This document shows positions 43,696 through 52,099 of a stretch of DNA of 64,000 nt, one piece after another. The position numbers and the translations under genes are program-made. Location: positions 310,001 through 374,000 of the forward strand of contig NZ_RCZM01000005.1 of assembly GCF_006438965.1 (NCBI RefSeq). The letters run 5' to 3'. The stretch is from Pedococcus bigeumensis. Its GTDB lineage: Bacteria > Actinomycetota > Actinomycetes > Actinomycetales > Dermatophilaceae. Below the pieces are notes generated by a model. That model searched no databases. It was not told where the DNA came from and saw nothing but the letters and a program-made list of their open reading frames with translations. Position 1 is the first letter of the stretch. The number at the start of each line of letters is the position of its first letter.

Positions 43696-44013
43696 TCACT
43701 CGGGGTCGGACGGCGGTGGGGCCGAGGGCGCCGGCTCGACCGGTGCAGCCGGCGGCGTCTCGGGCGGTTTGGGTCCCGGCTTCTTGCGGTCAGCCGACTG
43801 CTGCCGGTCCCGCTGGTCGAGCTGCCGGTCACTCATCGGTGTGCCGAGGTCCGGCTCGGCTGCGGCGGGAAGGCGTTCCGCCGACTCGGCCCCGGCCAGT
43901 GCGTCTTCGCGCGCCCGGTCGCGCCGCGAGCGCGGTCGGACGTGGGTGCCCGCCAAGGGATCCACGCCCTCGTGCGTGGTCTCGGTGGAGTCAGCCCGCC
44001 GCCTGGTGGTCAT
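43696..44013 (-). CDS. Disordered Pro/Arg-rich protein (105 aa)
   Basis: Low-complexity hydrophilic protein: an Arg/Asp-rich N-terminal half (VRPRSRRDRAREDALAG), a charged middle (SDRQLDQRDRQQSADRKK), and a Pro-rich end (PPETPPAAPVEPAPSAPPP). No fold expected. The ATG overlaps the stop of the membrane protein (ATGA), which supports it being real. It could be a tether or linker between the membrane protein and the propeller. Confidence 0.6.
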   Translation of the reverse strand: MTTRRRADSTETTHEGVDPLAGTHVRPRSRRDRAREDALAGAESAERLPAAAEPDLGTPMSDRQLDQRDRQQSADRKKPGPKPPETPPAAPVEPAPSAPPPSDPE

Positions 44014-44285
44014 CGGCCCGGGTCGCCACCTGAGCCGTCGCGGGCCAGCGCAGGCTGCATCGGACGGCGCCACTCCACCCGGGCAAGCAACGCCAGCACG
44101 GCGGCAGCCAGGAGGAACGCGAGGGCGACGGCGCGCTCCGTCCCGCCGCTGCCGGCGTCCCCGCCCTCACCGCCGAGACGCTCGATCCAGTCCGGCACCA
44201 GAGCCGTCACGACGGCCAGGACCAGACCGATCCCCGCCAGGACCAGCTCCGCCCAGAACCGTCGCCGCACCACGCGTCCGCGCAT
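44010..44285 (-). CDS. Small two-helix membrane protein (91 aa)
   Basis: Starts MRGRVVRRRFWAELVLAG with GGGAGGAG 6 nt upstream. Two transmembrane helices (about residues 10-30 and 53-72) are separated by an acidic/Gly loop (DWIERLGGEGGDAGSGG); the ends are basic. First gene of the minus operon that carries the Asp-box propeller. Function unknown. Confidence 0.72.
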   Translation of the reverse strand: MRGRVVRRRFWAELVLAGIGLVLAVVTALVPDWIERLGGEGGDAGSGGTERAVALAFLLAAAVLALLARVEWRRPMQPALARDGSGGDPGR

Positions 44286-44484
44286 TGCCCGCTCCTCCCG
44301 ATCGGCCGGCCGGGCCGTGTCCGCCGCTCCCGGTGAGGCCCTGCGGCCCCCTCCAAGGATGGACCCGCACCGCCACCGCGACAAGGTGCTCAACAGGGTC
44401 TTAATCCCGGGGAGGTCCGGCCCTGGCGCTCCCCCTGATGAGTTCGCGTCATCGGGCAGCCTGGCGGCGGATGACCACCCGACG

Positions 44485-44637
44485 TCAGCGGCGCAGCAGG
44501 ATCGCCACCACGCAGAAGAGGACCATTGAGCCCAGGGCGAGGAGGTGGTCGCGCAGGTCGTGGGTGGGGTGCTCGTCGAGGTCGAGGGAACACATCATCC
44601 GCAGCCGCGGCGGACCAGCCGGTGTCGGAGCAGCCAT
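44485..44637 (-). CDS. Small single-helix membrane protein (50 aa)
   Basis: A 50-codon gene with GGGAGGT 4 nt before the ATG. Basic/Pro N-terminus (APTPAGPPRLRMMC), an acidic His-containing segment (SLDLDEHPTHDLRDHLL), and a C-terminal transmembrane helix ending ILLRR. Codon use is typical for the genome. I do not recognise the family. Confidence 0.55.
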   Translation of the reverse strand: MAAPTPAGPPRLRMMCSLDLDEHPTHDLRDHLLALGSMVLFCVVAILLRR

Positions 44638-44756
44638 CGCGACCTCCCAAGGAGCCTGCGGCATCGTGCCGTACCCATCAGGCTACGGCCGTCCGCGCAC
44701 TCTGGGTAGACCAACCGCGAACGTCCCGAGGGCCGCCGTAGCTCCGACATATTCGG

Positions 44757-44785
44757 TTGGCGCACCCCCGCCGATCACCTAGCGT
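44757..44785 (+). promoter_or_regulatory. Candidate promoter giving a leaderless VOC message
   Basis: TTGGCG (44757-44762), 17-bp spacer, TAGCGT (44780-44785). The GTG start at 44792 is 6 nt beyond the -10, where a transcription start would fall, and there is no Shine-Dalgarno. Confidence 0.5.
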
Positions 44786-44791
44786 CGTGGG

Positions 44792-45511
44792 GTGACCTGT
44801 CACCTCCACGCAGTCAGCCTCGACGCGAACGACCCTCTGCGCCTAGGGACCTTCTGGGCCGGTGTCCTGCGCCGTGAGCTCGACGACAGCGCCGACGGTG
44901 TTGCGCTCCTGCCGAGCGACCGGCCGGGGTACCGGATCGAGTTCCCCCTCACCCGGGAGCCAAAGGTCGGCCCCAACCAGATCCACTTCGACGTGACCAG
45001 CACCTCCCTCGAGGACCAGCGGCGGACGGTCGCCCGGGCACTCGAGCTCGGCGGCCGGCACCTCGACATCGGCCAGGACCCGAACGACGGCCACGTCGTG
45101 CTGGCAGACCCCGAAGGCAACGAGTTCTGCGTCATCGAGGCGGAGAACAACTTCCTCGCCGACACCGGGCGCATCGGCGCGATCAACTGCGACGGCTCGC
45201 AGGAGGTCGGCTACTTCTGGGCCGAGGCGCTGGGCTGGCGGCTGGTCTGGGACCAGGACGAGGAGACCGCGATCCAGTCGCCGCTCGGCGGATCGAAGAT
45301 GTCGTGGGGCGGTCCGCCCGTGCGGACGAAGACGGGGAAGAACCGGCTGCACCTAGACATCGCGCCCTCCGCCGGTGGTGACCAGCAGGCGGAGGTCGAT
45401 CGGCTCGTCACCCTCGGGGCGACCAGCATCGACATCGGCCAGGGCGAGGTCAGCTGGGTGGTCATGGCCGACCCCGACGGCAACGAGTTCTGCGTCCTGT
45501 CGCCCCGCTAG
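44792..45511 (+). CDS. VOC-family protein with two glyoxalase-like domains
   Basis: 239 residues, two tandem halves: residues 1-118 (LHAVSLDANDPLRLGTFWAGVL ending DPEGNEFCVIEAE) and 126-239 (INCDGSQEVGYFWAEALGW ending DPDGNEFCVLSPR). Both have the DP-GNEFCV metal-strand pattern of glyoxalase/bleomycin-resistance proteins. GTG start, probably leaderless. Substrate unknown. Confidence 0.9.
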   Translation: MTCHLHAVSLDANDPLRLGTFWAGVLRRELDDSADGVALLPSDRPGYRIEFPLTREPKVGPNQIHFDVTSTSLEDQRRTVARALELGGRHLDIGQDPNDGHVVLADPEGNEFCVIEAENNFLADTGRIGAINCDGSQEVGYFWAEALGWRLVWDQDEETAIQSPLGGSKMSWGGPPVRTKTGKNRLHLDIAPSAGGDQQAEVDRLVTLGATSIDIGQGEVSWVVMADPDGNEFCVLSPR

Positions 45512-45584
45512 CCGCCAGAGCTCGGCGGGCGCAAACCTCCGCGGGGGCTGGTCGGGGCAGCGCACACTGGGTACATGTGGAGCC

Positions 45585-46121
45585 ATGCCTGAGGAACCCC
45601 TCAACCAGGATCGTCACGAGACCCCCACCGAGCGGCTCGACCGCAACTGGGACGAGCTGCTCCAGGAGCTGCGCGTCGTGCAGACGGGCGTGCAGATCCT
45701 GGCGGGCTTCCTGCTGACCCTGCCGTTCCAGCAGCGGTTCACCGAGGTCGACGAGGTCGACCGGCAGGTCTACCTCGTCGCGTTCTGCCTCACCGTGGCG
45801 GCCACCGCCTTCCTCGTCGCCCCCGTAGGGTCGCACCGCCTGTTGTTCCGCAGGCACGAGAAGGCCACCCTCGTGGCCATCGCCCACGCCTGTGCGCGCA
45901 TCGGTCTGGTCGCTCTCGGCCTGGCCGTCAGCAGCGTGGCCTTCGTCATCTTCGACGTCGTCACCGGCACCCTCGGGGCCGTGGTGGCCACCAGTGGCAG
46001 CCTTCTCCTCTTCCTCGTGAACTGGCTGCTCCTGCCACTGGGCGTCATCCGCCGCGAGCGGGCTCCCGATCGCGCAGATGCCTCCGACCACGGCCAGGCC
46101 TCCGATCGCGACCCGGCGTAG
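45585..46121 (+). CDS. DUF6328-like four-helix membrane protein
   Basis: 178 residues. A charged N-terminus (ETPTERLDRNWDELLQELRVVQTGVQILAGFLLTLPFQQRF) leads into four transmembrane segments (about 42-57, 67-88, 105-127, 134-155). The pattern matches actinobacterial DUF6328 proteins. The C-terminus is acidic/His-rich. The MBL gene follows within 20 bp, so the two may be co-transcribed. Confidence 0.82.
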   Translation: MPEEPLNQDRHETPTERLDRNWDELLQELRVVQTGVQILAGFLLTLPFQQRFTEVDEVDRQVYLVAFCLTVAATAFLVAPVGSHRLLFRRHEKATLVAIAHACARIGLVALGLAVSSVAFVIFDVVTGTLGAVVATSGSLLLFLVNWLLLPLGVIRRERAPDRADASDHGQASDRDPA

Positions 46122-46139
46122 ATGGGCGAGGATGGAGGT

Positions 46140-46793
46140 ATGCCGGACATCGCACCTTCGCCGGGCGGCGTGCGCGTTCAGCGCGTCGTCACCGCAGGCA
46201 CCTTCGACCGACCCGAGGGCGCGCTGACCCTCGAGAACAACACCTGGGTGATCGGCGACGACGCGGACTGCCTGGTCATCGACGCCGGACACGACGGCAG
46301 GGCCATCGTGAAGTCGATCCCCCGCGCGCAGCGCGTGCAGGGCGTCCTCATCACGCACGGGCACTTCGACCACCTCGACGCGGTCGGCGAGGTCTGCGAC
46401 GGCACTCGCGCCCCGGCATACCTGCACCCGGCGGACCGGTTCCTGTGGGACGAGCTCTATCCCGTCACCCCCGACGGCGAGCTGGCCGACGGCCAGACCC
46501 TGTTGGTCGGCGACGTCGAGCTGCACGTCATCCACACACCGGGCCACACCCCGGGATCGACCTGTTTCCACGCGCCGTCACTGGGCGTCGTGTTCACCGG
46601 CGACACCTTGTTCCCGGGCGGCCCGGGTGCGACTCGCCACGACTACAGCGACTTCGACACCATCATCGAGTCGGTGCGCAGCCGGCTGTTCACCCTGCCC
46701 GAGGACACCGTGGTCCTGCCCGGGCACGGAGAGGCGACCGTCATCGGCGCGGAGCGGCCGCACCTGCAGGAGTGGATCGACCGGCGGTGGTGA
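46140..46793 (+). CDS. MBL-fold hydrolase (glyoxalase II/persulfide dioxygenase-like)
   Basis: 217 residues. LITHGHFDHLDAV gives the HxHxDH metal site, with HTPGHTPGSTCF, FTGDTLFPGGPG and VLPGHGEATVIG. The start was chosen because GAGG lies 8 nt upstream; an ATG 18 bp earlier abuts the previous stop. No Cys-rich or rhodanese domain. Substrate is likely a thioester or persulfide, by family only. Confidence 0.88.
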   Translation: MPDIAPSPGGVRVQRVVTAGTFDRPEGALTLENNTWVIGDDADCLVIDAGHDGRAIVKSIPRAQRVQGVLITHGHFDHLDAVGEVCDGTRAPAYLHPADRFLWDELYPVTPDGELADGQTLLVGDVELHVIHTPGHTPGSTCFHAPSLGVVFTGDTLFPGGPGATRHDYSDFDTIIESVRSRLFTLPEDTVVLPGHGEATVIGAERPHLQEWIDRRW

Positions 46794-46814
46794 CGGCCGT
46801 CGGCTGCAGGAGCG

Positions 46815-46964
46815 TCAGGTGACGAGCAGCACGCCGGCGAGGACCAGCAGGACCGCGGCCGCGTAGACGAGCAGGAGGGCCGCGGCGATCGCGGCGGCGC
46901 TGTGGCTGAGCCACCACGTCGGCTCGTGGTGGGGGACATGCAGGTGGGCGAGTGCTGTGCGCAT
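46815..46964 (-). CDS. Small single-helix membrane protein (49 aa)
   Basis: A 49-codon gene with GGGGG about 6 nt before the ATG. Soluble His-rich start (RTALAHLHVPHHEPTWWLSH) followed by a long hydrophobic helix (AAAIAAALLLVYAAAVLLVL). Unknown family; the size and layout suit a small membrane regulator. Confidence 0.55.
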   Translation of the reverse strand: MRTALAHLHVPHHEPTWWLSHSAAAIAAALLLVYAAAVLLVLAGVLLVT

Positions 46965-47058
46965 GGCGCACCCCCTTGGGTTGGGAACCGGCCTCTTTCG
47001 AGAGTAGGACGCTCACCCGTCCTGTCCAGTCCGCCACGCCGGACGTCCGCCCTGAGCC

Positions 47059-47307
47059 TCAGCCCCGGTAGTTCTCCACCGTGCCGGCGTCGCGCACCTG
47101 GGCGTCGGCGGGGTTCTCCCCGAACTCCCGCTTGGCCCGCCGCTGCCGGAGCAGGTCCCAGCACTGGTCCAGCTCGACCTCGATGGTCCGCAGCCGCTGG
47201 TTCTCCTCCTCGACGCTGATCTCGCCCGCGCCGAGCCGGCCGCGCAGCCCGTGCTCCTCGTCGATGAGTCCCTTGATGTGCTGCTGGATGTCGATGTCGT
47301 CGGCCAC
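47059..47307 (-). CDS. DUF2630-family protein (82 aa)
   Basis: Short, highly charged helical protein: DDIDIQQHIKGLIDEEHGL, LRTIEVELDQCWDLLRQRR and the ending ENPADAQVRDAGTVENYRG are the DUF2630 pattern common in actinobacteria. Probably a coiled-coil dimer. Function unknown. Confidence 0.9.
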   Translation of the reverse strand: MADDIDIQQHIKGLIDEEHGLRGRLGAGEISVEEENQRLRTIEVELDQCWDLLRQRRAKREFGENPADAQVRDAGTVENYRG

Positions 47308-47365
47308 CCGCTCACTATGGCACCGCCCCCTGTCGCTGGCGAGGGTGCGCTGGTTTCATGGACGC

Positions 47366-49384
47366 GTGGCACCCCGAGGTGTGCCGAGCCGGGACCCGCT
47401 GGCCTGCGTCGTGGTCAGAGGTGGGGACGTCGCCGCCCTGGGCCCGGCGATCGCCAGGCTCGGCGCCTCCTGGGACAGCCAGGCCGTCGTCCTCGCCCGG
47501 CTCTCGCAGCCGACTCCCGTGAGCGCGCCAGTGGTCCATGCGCTGGTCGACCTGTTGCACGACGCGGGCTGTGCGCCGGTGTCCGTGGGCTCCACCCTGC
47601 ACTCCTACGACCGCGACCGCGGACACCTCTCGGTGACCGACCTCGCCCGGCGGGCCGGACTGCTGGGTCGCACTCCCCGAGGCCGCTCCTACGACGTCGT
47701 CGACCTCGGCGTCGAGCTATTGGACGCACCAGTCCCCGAGGCGAGCGTCCTGTCAGGACAACAGGTCTCGCGACTCTGGGCCGCGGCGGGAGTGCGCGTG
47801 GTCGTCGGCCGCGCCGTCACCGACCTCGTCCACGGGTATGCCGCGTGCCTTGCCACGTTGCTCGGCGCGGCACCCGAGGTGGCCGGTGCGAACCCTGCCG
47901 ACGTCGCGGCCGACCTCCTCGCCCACCTCCCGCCTGCGCTCGCCGTGGTGGATGCCCTGTCGGCGAGCGTCGGCCCGGACGGTGGCCGGCTCCCCCAGCC
48001 CATCGACAGCCGCGCGCTCGTCGTCGCCACGGACGCGCTGGCGGCGGACAGCGCCTGCGCCGCCCTGCTGGGTGTCGACCGGTCCGCGTCCCTCCTCGTG
48101 GAGCGGTCGCTCCGCGCTCTCGGCGCACCGAGCGGCCGGACCGAGGGGCGGCTCTCGACGCTGGAGGGTGCGCACTCGGCTCATCCCCTCGCCCGCTCCG
48201 CAGCGCGGTCGCTCGCGGCCGAGCCACGGCTGGCGCGCGTGCTCAGCGCGGCCACCGGCGGTCCGGACGACGGGGCGCAGCCAGCCGACCCGGTGCTCTC
48301 GACGGTCCGGGCGCTCCTGACCCCGCTCGTCGTGGCGGCCGACGACCCTGCCGGCCACCTCCCGCTGACCACCGTCCTGGGTGGCGTCGCGAGCCTGCGG
48401 CAAGGGACGGTCGCGTGGGCGACCGGTGCGGACAAGGCGACCGTCGACCGACGGGAGGTGCCGCTGGGGTTCGACCCCGCGGCCTACCCCGATGCTGAAT
48501 TCGACGGACTGCCGGAGTTCTTTGCCCCGTTCGACGAGCTGCTCGCCGGGTTGCCAGTCGGGCTGCCCGACGGGCTGCCCGACGGGTTGTCCGACACAGG
48601 CGACGGGATGCGGTGGCGGCTGGTCGACGGGGCGACGGTGTTCGAGGTGAGCCGCCACATCCGGGCCGACTTCGACGCGTTCGTCGCCAGGGTGGACGTG
48701 GGAGCCGGGATCAGCCTGATGGCCGACTACCTCGGGGGCCGGCGGGTCATCCTGGCTGACCAGTCCGGGGGCTCCACCACGACGGACGGCCCGGGCGAGT
48801 CGGGCAAGGACGCCGTCACCCGCACCCGGCAGGCCGAACGCAACCTCTACCTCCCCCAGCCCAACTACCTGGCCGCGTGGGGTGGCGAGCCGATCGACGT
48901 CTGCAAGATCGAGCTCGTCGAGCGAGGCGCCGACTGGCACCGGCTCACCTGGCGAACTGTCAGCAGCCCCAACGGTTCTGCGGAATTCGATGACGGCAGC
49001 CTCACCTTCACCCGCACCGACTCTTGGACGCGTGCCGTCGTGCGCGGCCGACAGCTCTTCGCGCTGCCGACGGCCTGGGCGGGCATCGACCTCGCGGCCC
49101 TCCCGGAGCTGCGCAACCCGCTCCTCGAGGAGGCCTACCGCCGGTTCTTCACCACCACCTTCGACAACCTCGAGGCCTGCTTCGAGGGGCGCGAGTTCCG
49201 CATCGGCCGGCCACCGATGGATCCCACCGAACCGCTGCTCACCCAGTCGCTGGACCTCCTGCTCGGCGCGGTCACCCAGGGACTCGGCGACCCTCCGGAG
49301 TCCGCGGCGAGAAGGTCCGGCGACAGCGCCGTCGACAGCGCCGTCGACGCCCATGGGTTCCGTCACGTCAGGGGCGCCAGGTGA
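47366..49384 (+). CDS. DUF362-like protein with additional C-terminal domain (672 aa)
   Basis: Residues ~10-230 look like a DUF362-type domain (VVHALVDLLHDAGCAPVSVGS, TDLVHGYAACLATLLG). A hydrophobic/Ala-rich middle part follows, and residues ~430-620 form a strand-rich domain with paired motifs (VFEVSRHIRADFDAFVARVD; LYLPQPNYLAAWGGEPIDV; WHRLTWRTVSSPNGSAEFDDG). A short repeat VGLPDGLPDGL lies at ~405. GTG start is tentative. The end overlaps the epimerase start (GTGA), suggesting one pathway. No Cys cluster for an iron-sulfur centre was seen. Reaction unknown. Confidence 0.68.
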   Translation: MAPRGVPSRDPLACVVVRGGDVAALGPAIARLGASWDSQAVVLARLSQPTPVSAPVVHALVDLLHDAGCAPVSVGSTLHSYDRDRGHLSVTDLARRAGLLGRTPRGRSYDVVDLGVELLDAPVPEASVLSGQQVSRLWAAAGVRVVVGRAVTDLVHGYAACLATLLGAAPEVAGANPADVAADLLAHLPPALAVVDALSASVGPDGGRLPQPIDSRALVVATDALAADSACAALLGVDRSASLLVERSLRALGAPSGRTEGRLSTLEGAHSAHPLARSAARSLAAEPRLARVLSAATGGPDDGAQPADPVLSTVRALLTPLVVAADDPAGHLPLTTVLGGVASLRQGTVAWATGADKATVDRREVPLGFDPAAYPDAEFDGLPEFFAPFDELLAGLPVGLPDGLPDGLSDTGDGMRWRLVDGATVFEVSRHIRADFDAFVARVDVGAGISLMADYLGGRRVILADQSGGSTTTDGPGESGKDAVTRTRQAERNLYLPQPNYLAAWGGEPIDVCKIELVERGADWHRLTWRTVSSPNGSAEFDDGSLTFTRTDSWTRAVVRGRQLFALPTAWAGIDLAALPELRNPLLEEAYRRFFTTTFDNLEACFEGREFRIGRPPMDPTEPLLTQSLDLLLGAVTQGLGDPPESAARRSGDSAVDSAVDAHGFRHVRGAR

Positions 49385-50514
49385 AGATCGCCGTCACCGG
49401 GGCCACCGGCATGGTCGGTGGCCAGGTCGTCAGCGCCGCCCTGGCGGCCGGTCACGAGGTCGTCGCCATCGCCCGCCCAGATCCCGAGCGCCGCGGCAAC
49501 ACCCTGCGTGTCGGCGGACACGACGTCCCCCGGGCTGCGGCGGCCCTCACCGACACCGCCTCCCTCACCCGGGCCCTGCGCGGGTGCGACGGCCTCATCC
49601 ACTGCGCAGCGGTCTATGCCTTCGGGGCGGCCCGAGCCGCAGAGGTCGACCAGGTCAACACGGACGGCACCCGTGCCGTCATCGAGGCGGCGGCTGCCGC
49701 AGAGGTGTCCCGGGTGGTCGTGACGACATCGTCGGTCACCTGCGGTTCGAGCCTGCTCCCTCGCGCGCGATCCGAGGACGACCACCTCGGTGTCGAACCC
49801 GCCCCCGCCTACTACGCGAGCAAGGTCGCCCAGGAGGAGGTGGCCCTGGAGACCGGTCAACGACACGGCATACCGGTGGTGTTGGCCCTGCCGACCGTGG
49901 TCCTCGGGGGTCCGTTCATCCGCCTCGCGCCGAGCAACGCCATCGTGCTGCGCTACCTGCTCGACCCCACCCGCAGCACCTTCGCCGGGGGCTGCAACGT
50001 CGTTGACGCTCGTGACGTGGGGGCCGGGCACATCGCCCTCCTCGAGCACGGCAGTCCCGGCGAGCGCTACCTGCTCGGCGGCGAGGACCTCAGCTGGCGG
50101 ATGCTGCACAGCCTGGTCGCCGACCTCGCGGGTCTCCCGGGACCGTTCGCCGAGATGCCCGCCGCAAGCGCCTGGGCCCTCTCCGCCGCCGCCGAGTGGT
50201 GGGCCGGGCTGAGCGACTCCACCCCCCTGACCACGCGCGAGGAAGCCTCGACCGTCGGGCGGTTCTACTGGTACACCTCCGCCAGGGCACACGACCTCGG
50301 GTATGCCGCGCGGCCGGCTCGGGCCGCCGTCGCCGCCTCGCTGGCCTGGCTCGCGGTCAGCCCGGACCTGCCGAGGTGGGCGCGCGAGGGCCTGCGGCTG
50401 CACCCCGAGGTGCGTGCCGCGCGCGACCTCGTGGGGGCACCCCTGGCTGCGGCGGACGACCTCAGTCCGCGACCTCGACGGTCACCTCCAGCGTGGCCTC
50501 GTCGCCGCCGCTGA
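49381..50514 (+). CDS. NAD-dependent epimerase/dehydratase (extended SDR)
   Basis: 377 residues. NAD-binding TGATGMVGGQVV at the start, then GLIHCAAVYAFG, the active-site Ser in VVTTSSVTCGS, and YYASK as the Tyr-x3-Lys pair. Resembles the dihydroflavonol-4-reductase/3-beta-HSD branch of extended SDRs. GTG start inside the upstream stop. The final ~18 residues (Arg/Pro-rich) run 53 bp into the antisense 3' end of the next gene and are probably not conserved. Confidence 0.87.
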   Translation: MKIAVTGATGMVGGQVVSAALAAGHEVVAIARPDPERRGNTLRVGGHDVPRAAAALTDTASLTRALRGCDGLIHCAAVYAFGAARAAEVDQVNTDGTRAVIEAAAAAEVSRVVVTTSSVTCGSSLLPRARSEDDHLGVEPAPAYYASKVAQEEVALETGQRHGIPVVLALPTVVLGGPFIRLAPSNAIVLRYLLDPTRSTFAGGCNVVDARDVGAGHIALLEHGSPGERYLLGGEDLSWRMLHSLVADLAGLPGPFAEMPAASAWALSAAAEWWAGLSDSTPLTTREEASTVGRFYWYTSARAHDLGYAARPARAAVAASLAWLAVSPDLPRWAREGLRLHPEVRAARDLVGAPLAAADDLSPRPRRSPPAWPRRRR

Positions 50515-51172
50515 CCGCCACGCTCCCGACGTACTGCTGGCCCGGCTGGACCACGGCCTCGTCGAGGTCCGCCTCGATCCGCACCTGGTACTCGCCACCG
50601 GCGGGGATGGTGACCCGGTCGGGGTCGACGGTCAGCGTCACCGCGACCACCGTGCCGGTCGCGTCACGCAGCTCGCTCGGCTCCAGCTCGACCCTCCGTG
50701 CCCGTGGATGGCGGTTCACGACCGTGACCGAGGCCTGTGCCGTCTGCCCGACAGCAGCCCGCAGCAGGACCCGCGAGCGACGTATCCCGTCGTCCTCCTC
50801 GGCGGCGGGAGCAGGCGGTGCCGTCCCGTTGCGACTCTGGGCCGTAGCCTGGCGGGTTCTCGTGCCCGCGCCGGCAGTGGTCGCATCGCTGATGATGCGG
50901 GCCGCGCTGCGCGTGCCGAGCGCCATCAGCTCGCTCGCGTAGTCGAGGCCGAGCGCCCCAGCCTCACGCCAGTACCGCGCTCCCTCGCGGCTGACGGCGT
51001 CGAGGTAGGCACGACTCGACGAGGACCGGTCCACGTCTCCTGAGAGCGTGGCCCTCCCCAGCTCGAGGGACTGCTTGGCGAGGCTCGCCTGGGACTGCAG
51101 GGCCTGCCTCGCGAGCTCGGTGATCCGCGCGAGCGTCTCGTCCGCGGCAGTGGTCTTGTTCGTGTCGGTCAT
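50462..51172 (-). CDS. Phasin-like helical domain fused to Ig-like domain (236 aa)
   Basis: Residues 1-95 are an amphipathic helical bundle without Pro or Cys (ITELARQALQSQASLAKQSLELGRATL, YLDAVSREGARYWREAGALGLDYASELM), similar in character to phasins that coat storage granules. After a Thr/Ala/Pro linker, residues ~130-236 form a beta-sandwich (VGQTAQASVTVVNRHPRARRVELEPSELRD, VTIPAGGEYQVRIEADL). Last gene of a five-gene operon, 10 bp after the His/Cys-rich gene. Function unknown; granule or surface association is a hypothesis. Confidence 0.78.
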   Translation of the reverse strand: MTDTNKTTAADETLARITELARQALQSQASLAKQSLELGRATLSGDVDRSSSSRAYLDAVSREGARYWREAGALGLDYASELMALGTRSAARIISDATTAGAGTRTRQATAQSRNGTAPPAPAAEEDDGIRRSRVLLRAAVGQTAQASVTVVNRHPRARRVELEPSELRDATGTVVAVTLTVDPDRVTIPAGGEYQVRIEADLDEAVVQPGQQYVGSVAVSGGDEATLEVTVEVAD

Positions 51173-51182
51173 CGCAGCACTC

Positions 51183-52094
51183 CTAGCAGCAGCATCCGCA
51201 GTCACACCCGACGTCGACGGGGTCGCACTCGGCGGGCAGCACCACGACAGCCACCCTCTGCGGACGGGCACAACCCTCGAACCGCACGTCCGCGTAGGCG
51301 CTGACGCAGGACCCCACGTCCGTCGTGCGTCGTCGTGTGTCGACCACGACGTCGACCGGCTTGCGCCCCGTGGTGCGGGTTGGCTTGGCGGTCTTGCCGG
51401 CCTCGTCGACCGGCTCCGCCGGCACGGCCGGGTCGTTGGGGTCCTTGTCCCGCGTGCTCGACGAACCGTCGTCGTTGGCACCCCGGGTCGAGATGAGCAG
51501 CCGGACGACGCGGTCCTCGCACGGCTTGAGGACGACCTTGTCCTCCTCCAGGATGGCGCGGATCTCGAGGTCGTCGTCGCCCGAGCAGATGTGCCACGGC
51601 CCGACCTCGAGGGACACCTCGCGCTCCCGGCGCCAGGTGTTGTGCAGCCGGAACGGGACCACCCGCACCTCACCTGCCCTGGCCCGCACGACCACGTCCG
51701 CCTCGGGCACGCAACAGTCGCACGCATCGCGACAGCAGCTGTCGTGGCACCCGTCGGCCTGGCTGTGGGCGCGCCCCTCGCCACAGCCACAGCCGTGGTG
51801 CCCCCGCTCGTCTTTCTCGCCGTGGTGGCGGTGTTGTCCACCGTGCTCACGACACCCGCTGCCGGAATCCCCACAGCCACAGCCCTTTTCGCCGTGGTGG
51901 TGACCACCCTTGTGATGGTGACCCGGAGCGGCGGCGGGTGCGCCCGGCATACTCAGTCCGACGGCGGCGGCAGCCGGTGACCAGGCTTGCGACCACTGGT
52001 CCCAAGCCGTGGTCGACTGGTCCACCCACTGCTGTACGGCCTCGGCGAACCCGTCGCGGAGGGTGGTGAGGTACTCGGGCGCGGTGCTGCTCAT
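51183..52094 (-). CDS. His/Cys-rich protein with two strand-rich domains (303 aa)
   Basis: Residues ~1-45 are helical (EYLTTLRDGFAEAVQQWVD). Residues ~58-130 are an extraordinary His/Cys/Gly tract, with blocks such as GHHHKGGHHHGEKGCGCGD, HHGCGCGEG and CHDSCCRDACDCC; I count about 14 His and 11 Cys. Two Ig-like stretches follow (VRVVPFRLHNTWRREREVSLEVG; then after a charged linker VGSCVSAYADVRFEGC), and the protein ends GCDCGCCC. Strong metal binding (Zn, Cu, Ni) or disulfide cross-linking is expected. ATG with GGAG 8 nt upstream; a GTG 9 bp earlier overlaps the previous stop. Function unknown. Confidence 0.82.
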   Translation of the reverse strand: MSSTAPEYLTTLRDGFAEAVQQWVDQSTTAWDQWSQAWSPAAAAVGLSMPGAPAAAPGHHHKGGHHHGEKGCGCGDSGSGCREHGGQHRHHGEKDERGHHGCGCGEGRAHSQADGCHDSCCRDACDCCVPEADVVVRARAGEVRVVPFRLHNTWRREREVSLEVGPWHICSGDDDLEIRAILEEDKVVLKPCEDRVVRLLISTRGANDDGSSSTRDKDPNDPAVPAEPVDEAGKTAKPTRTTGRKPVDVVVDTRRRTTDVGSCVSAYADVRFEGCARPQRVAVVVLPAECDPVDVGCDCGCCC

Positions 52095-52099
52095 GCTGA

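Noticed and set aside
44390-44650. 86-codon minus-strand frame covering the 50-aa membrane gene in another frame
   Set aside because: Pro/Arg/Gly-rich with no ribosome-binding site; the 50-codon frame has both a good site and a membrane helix.
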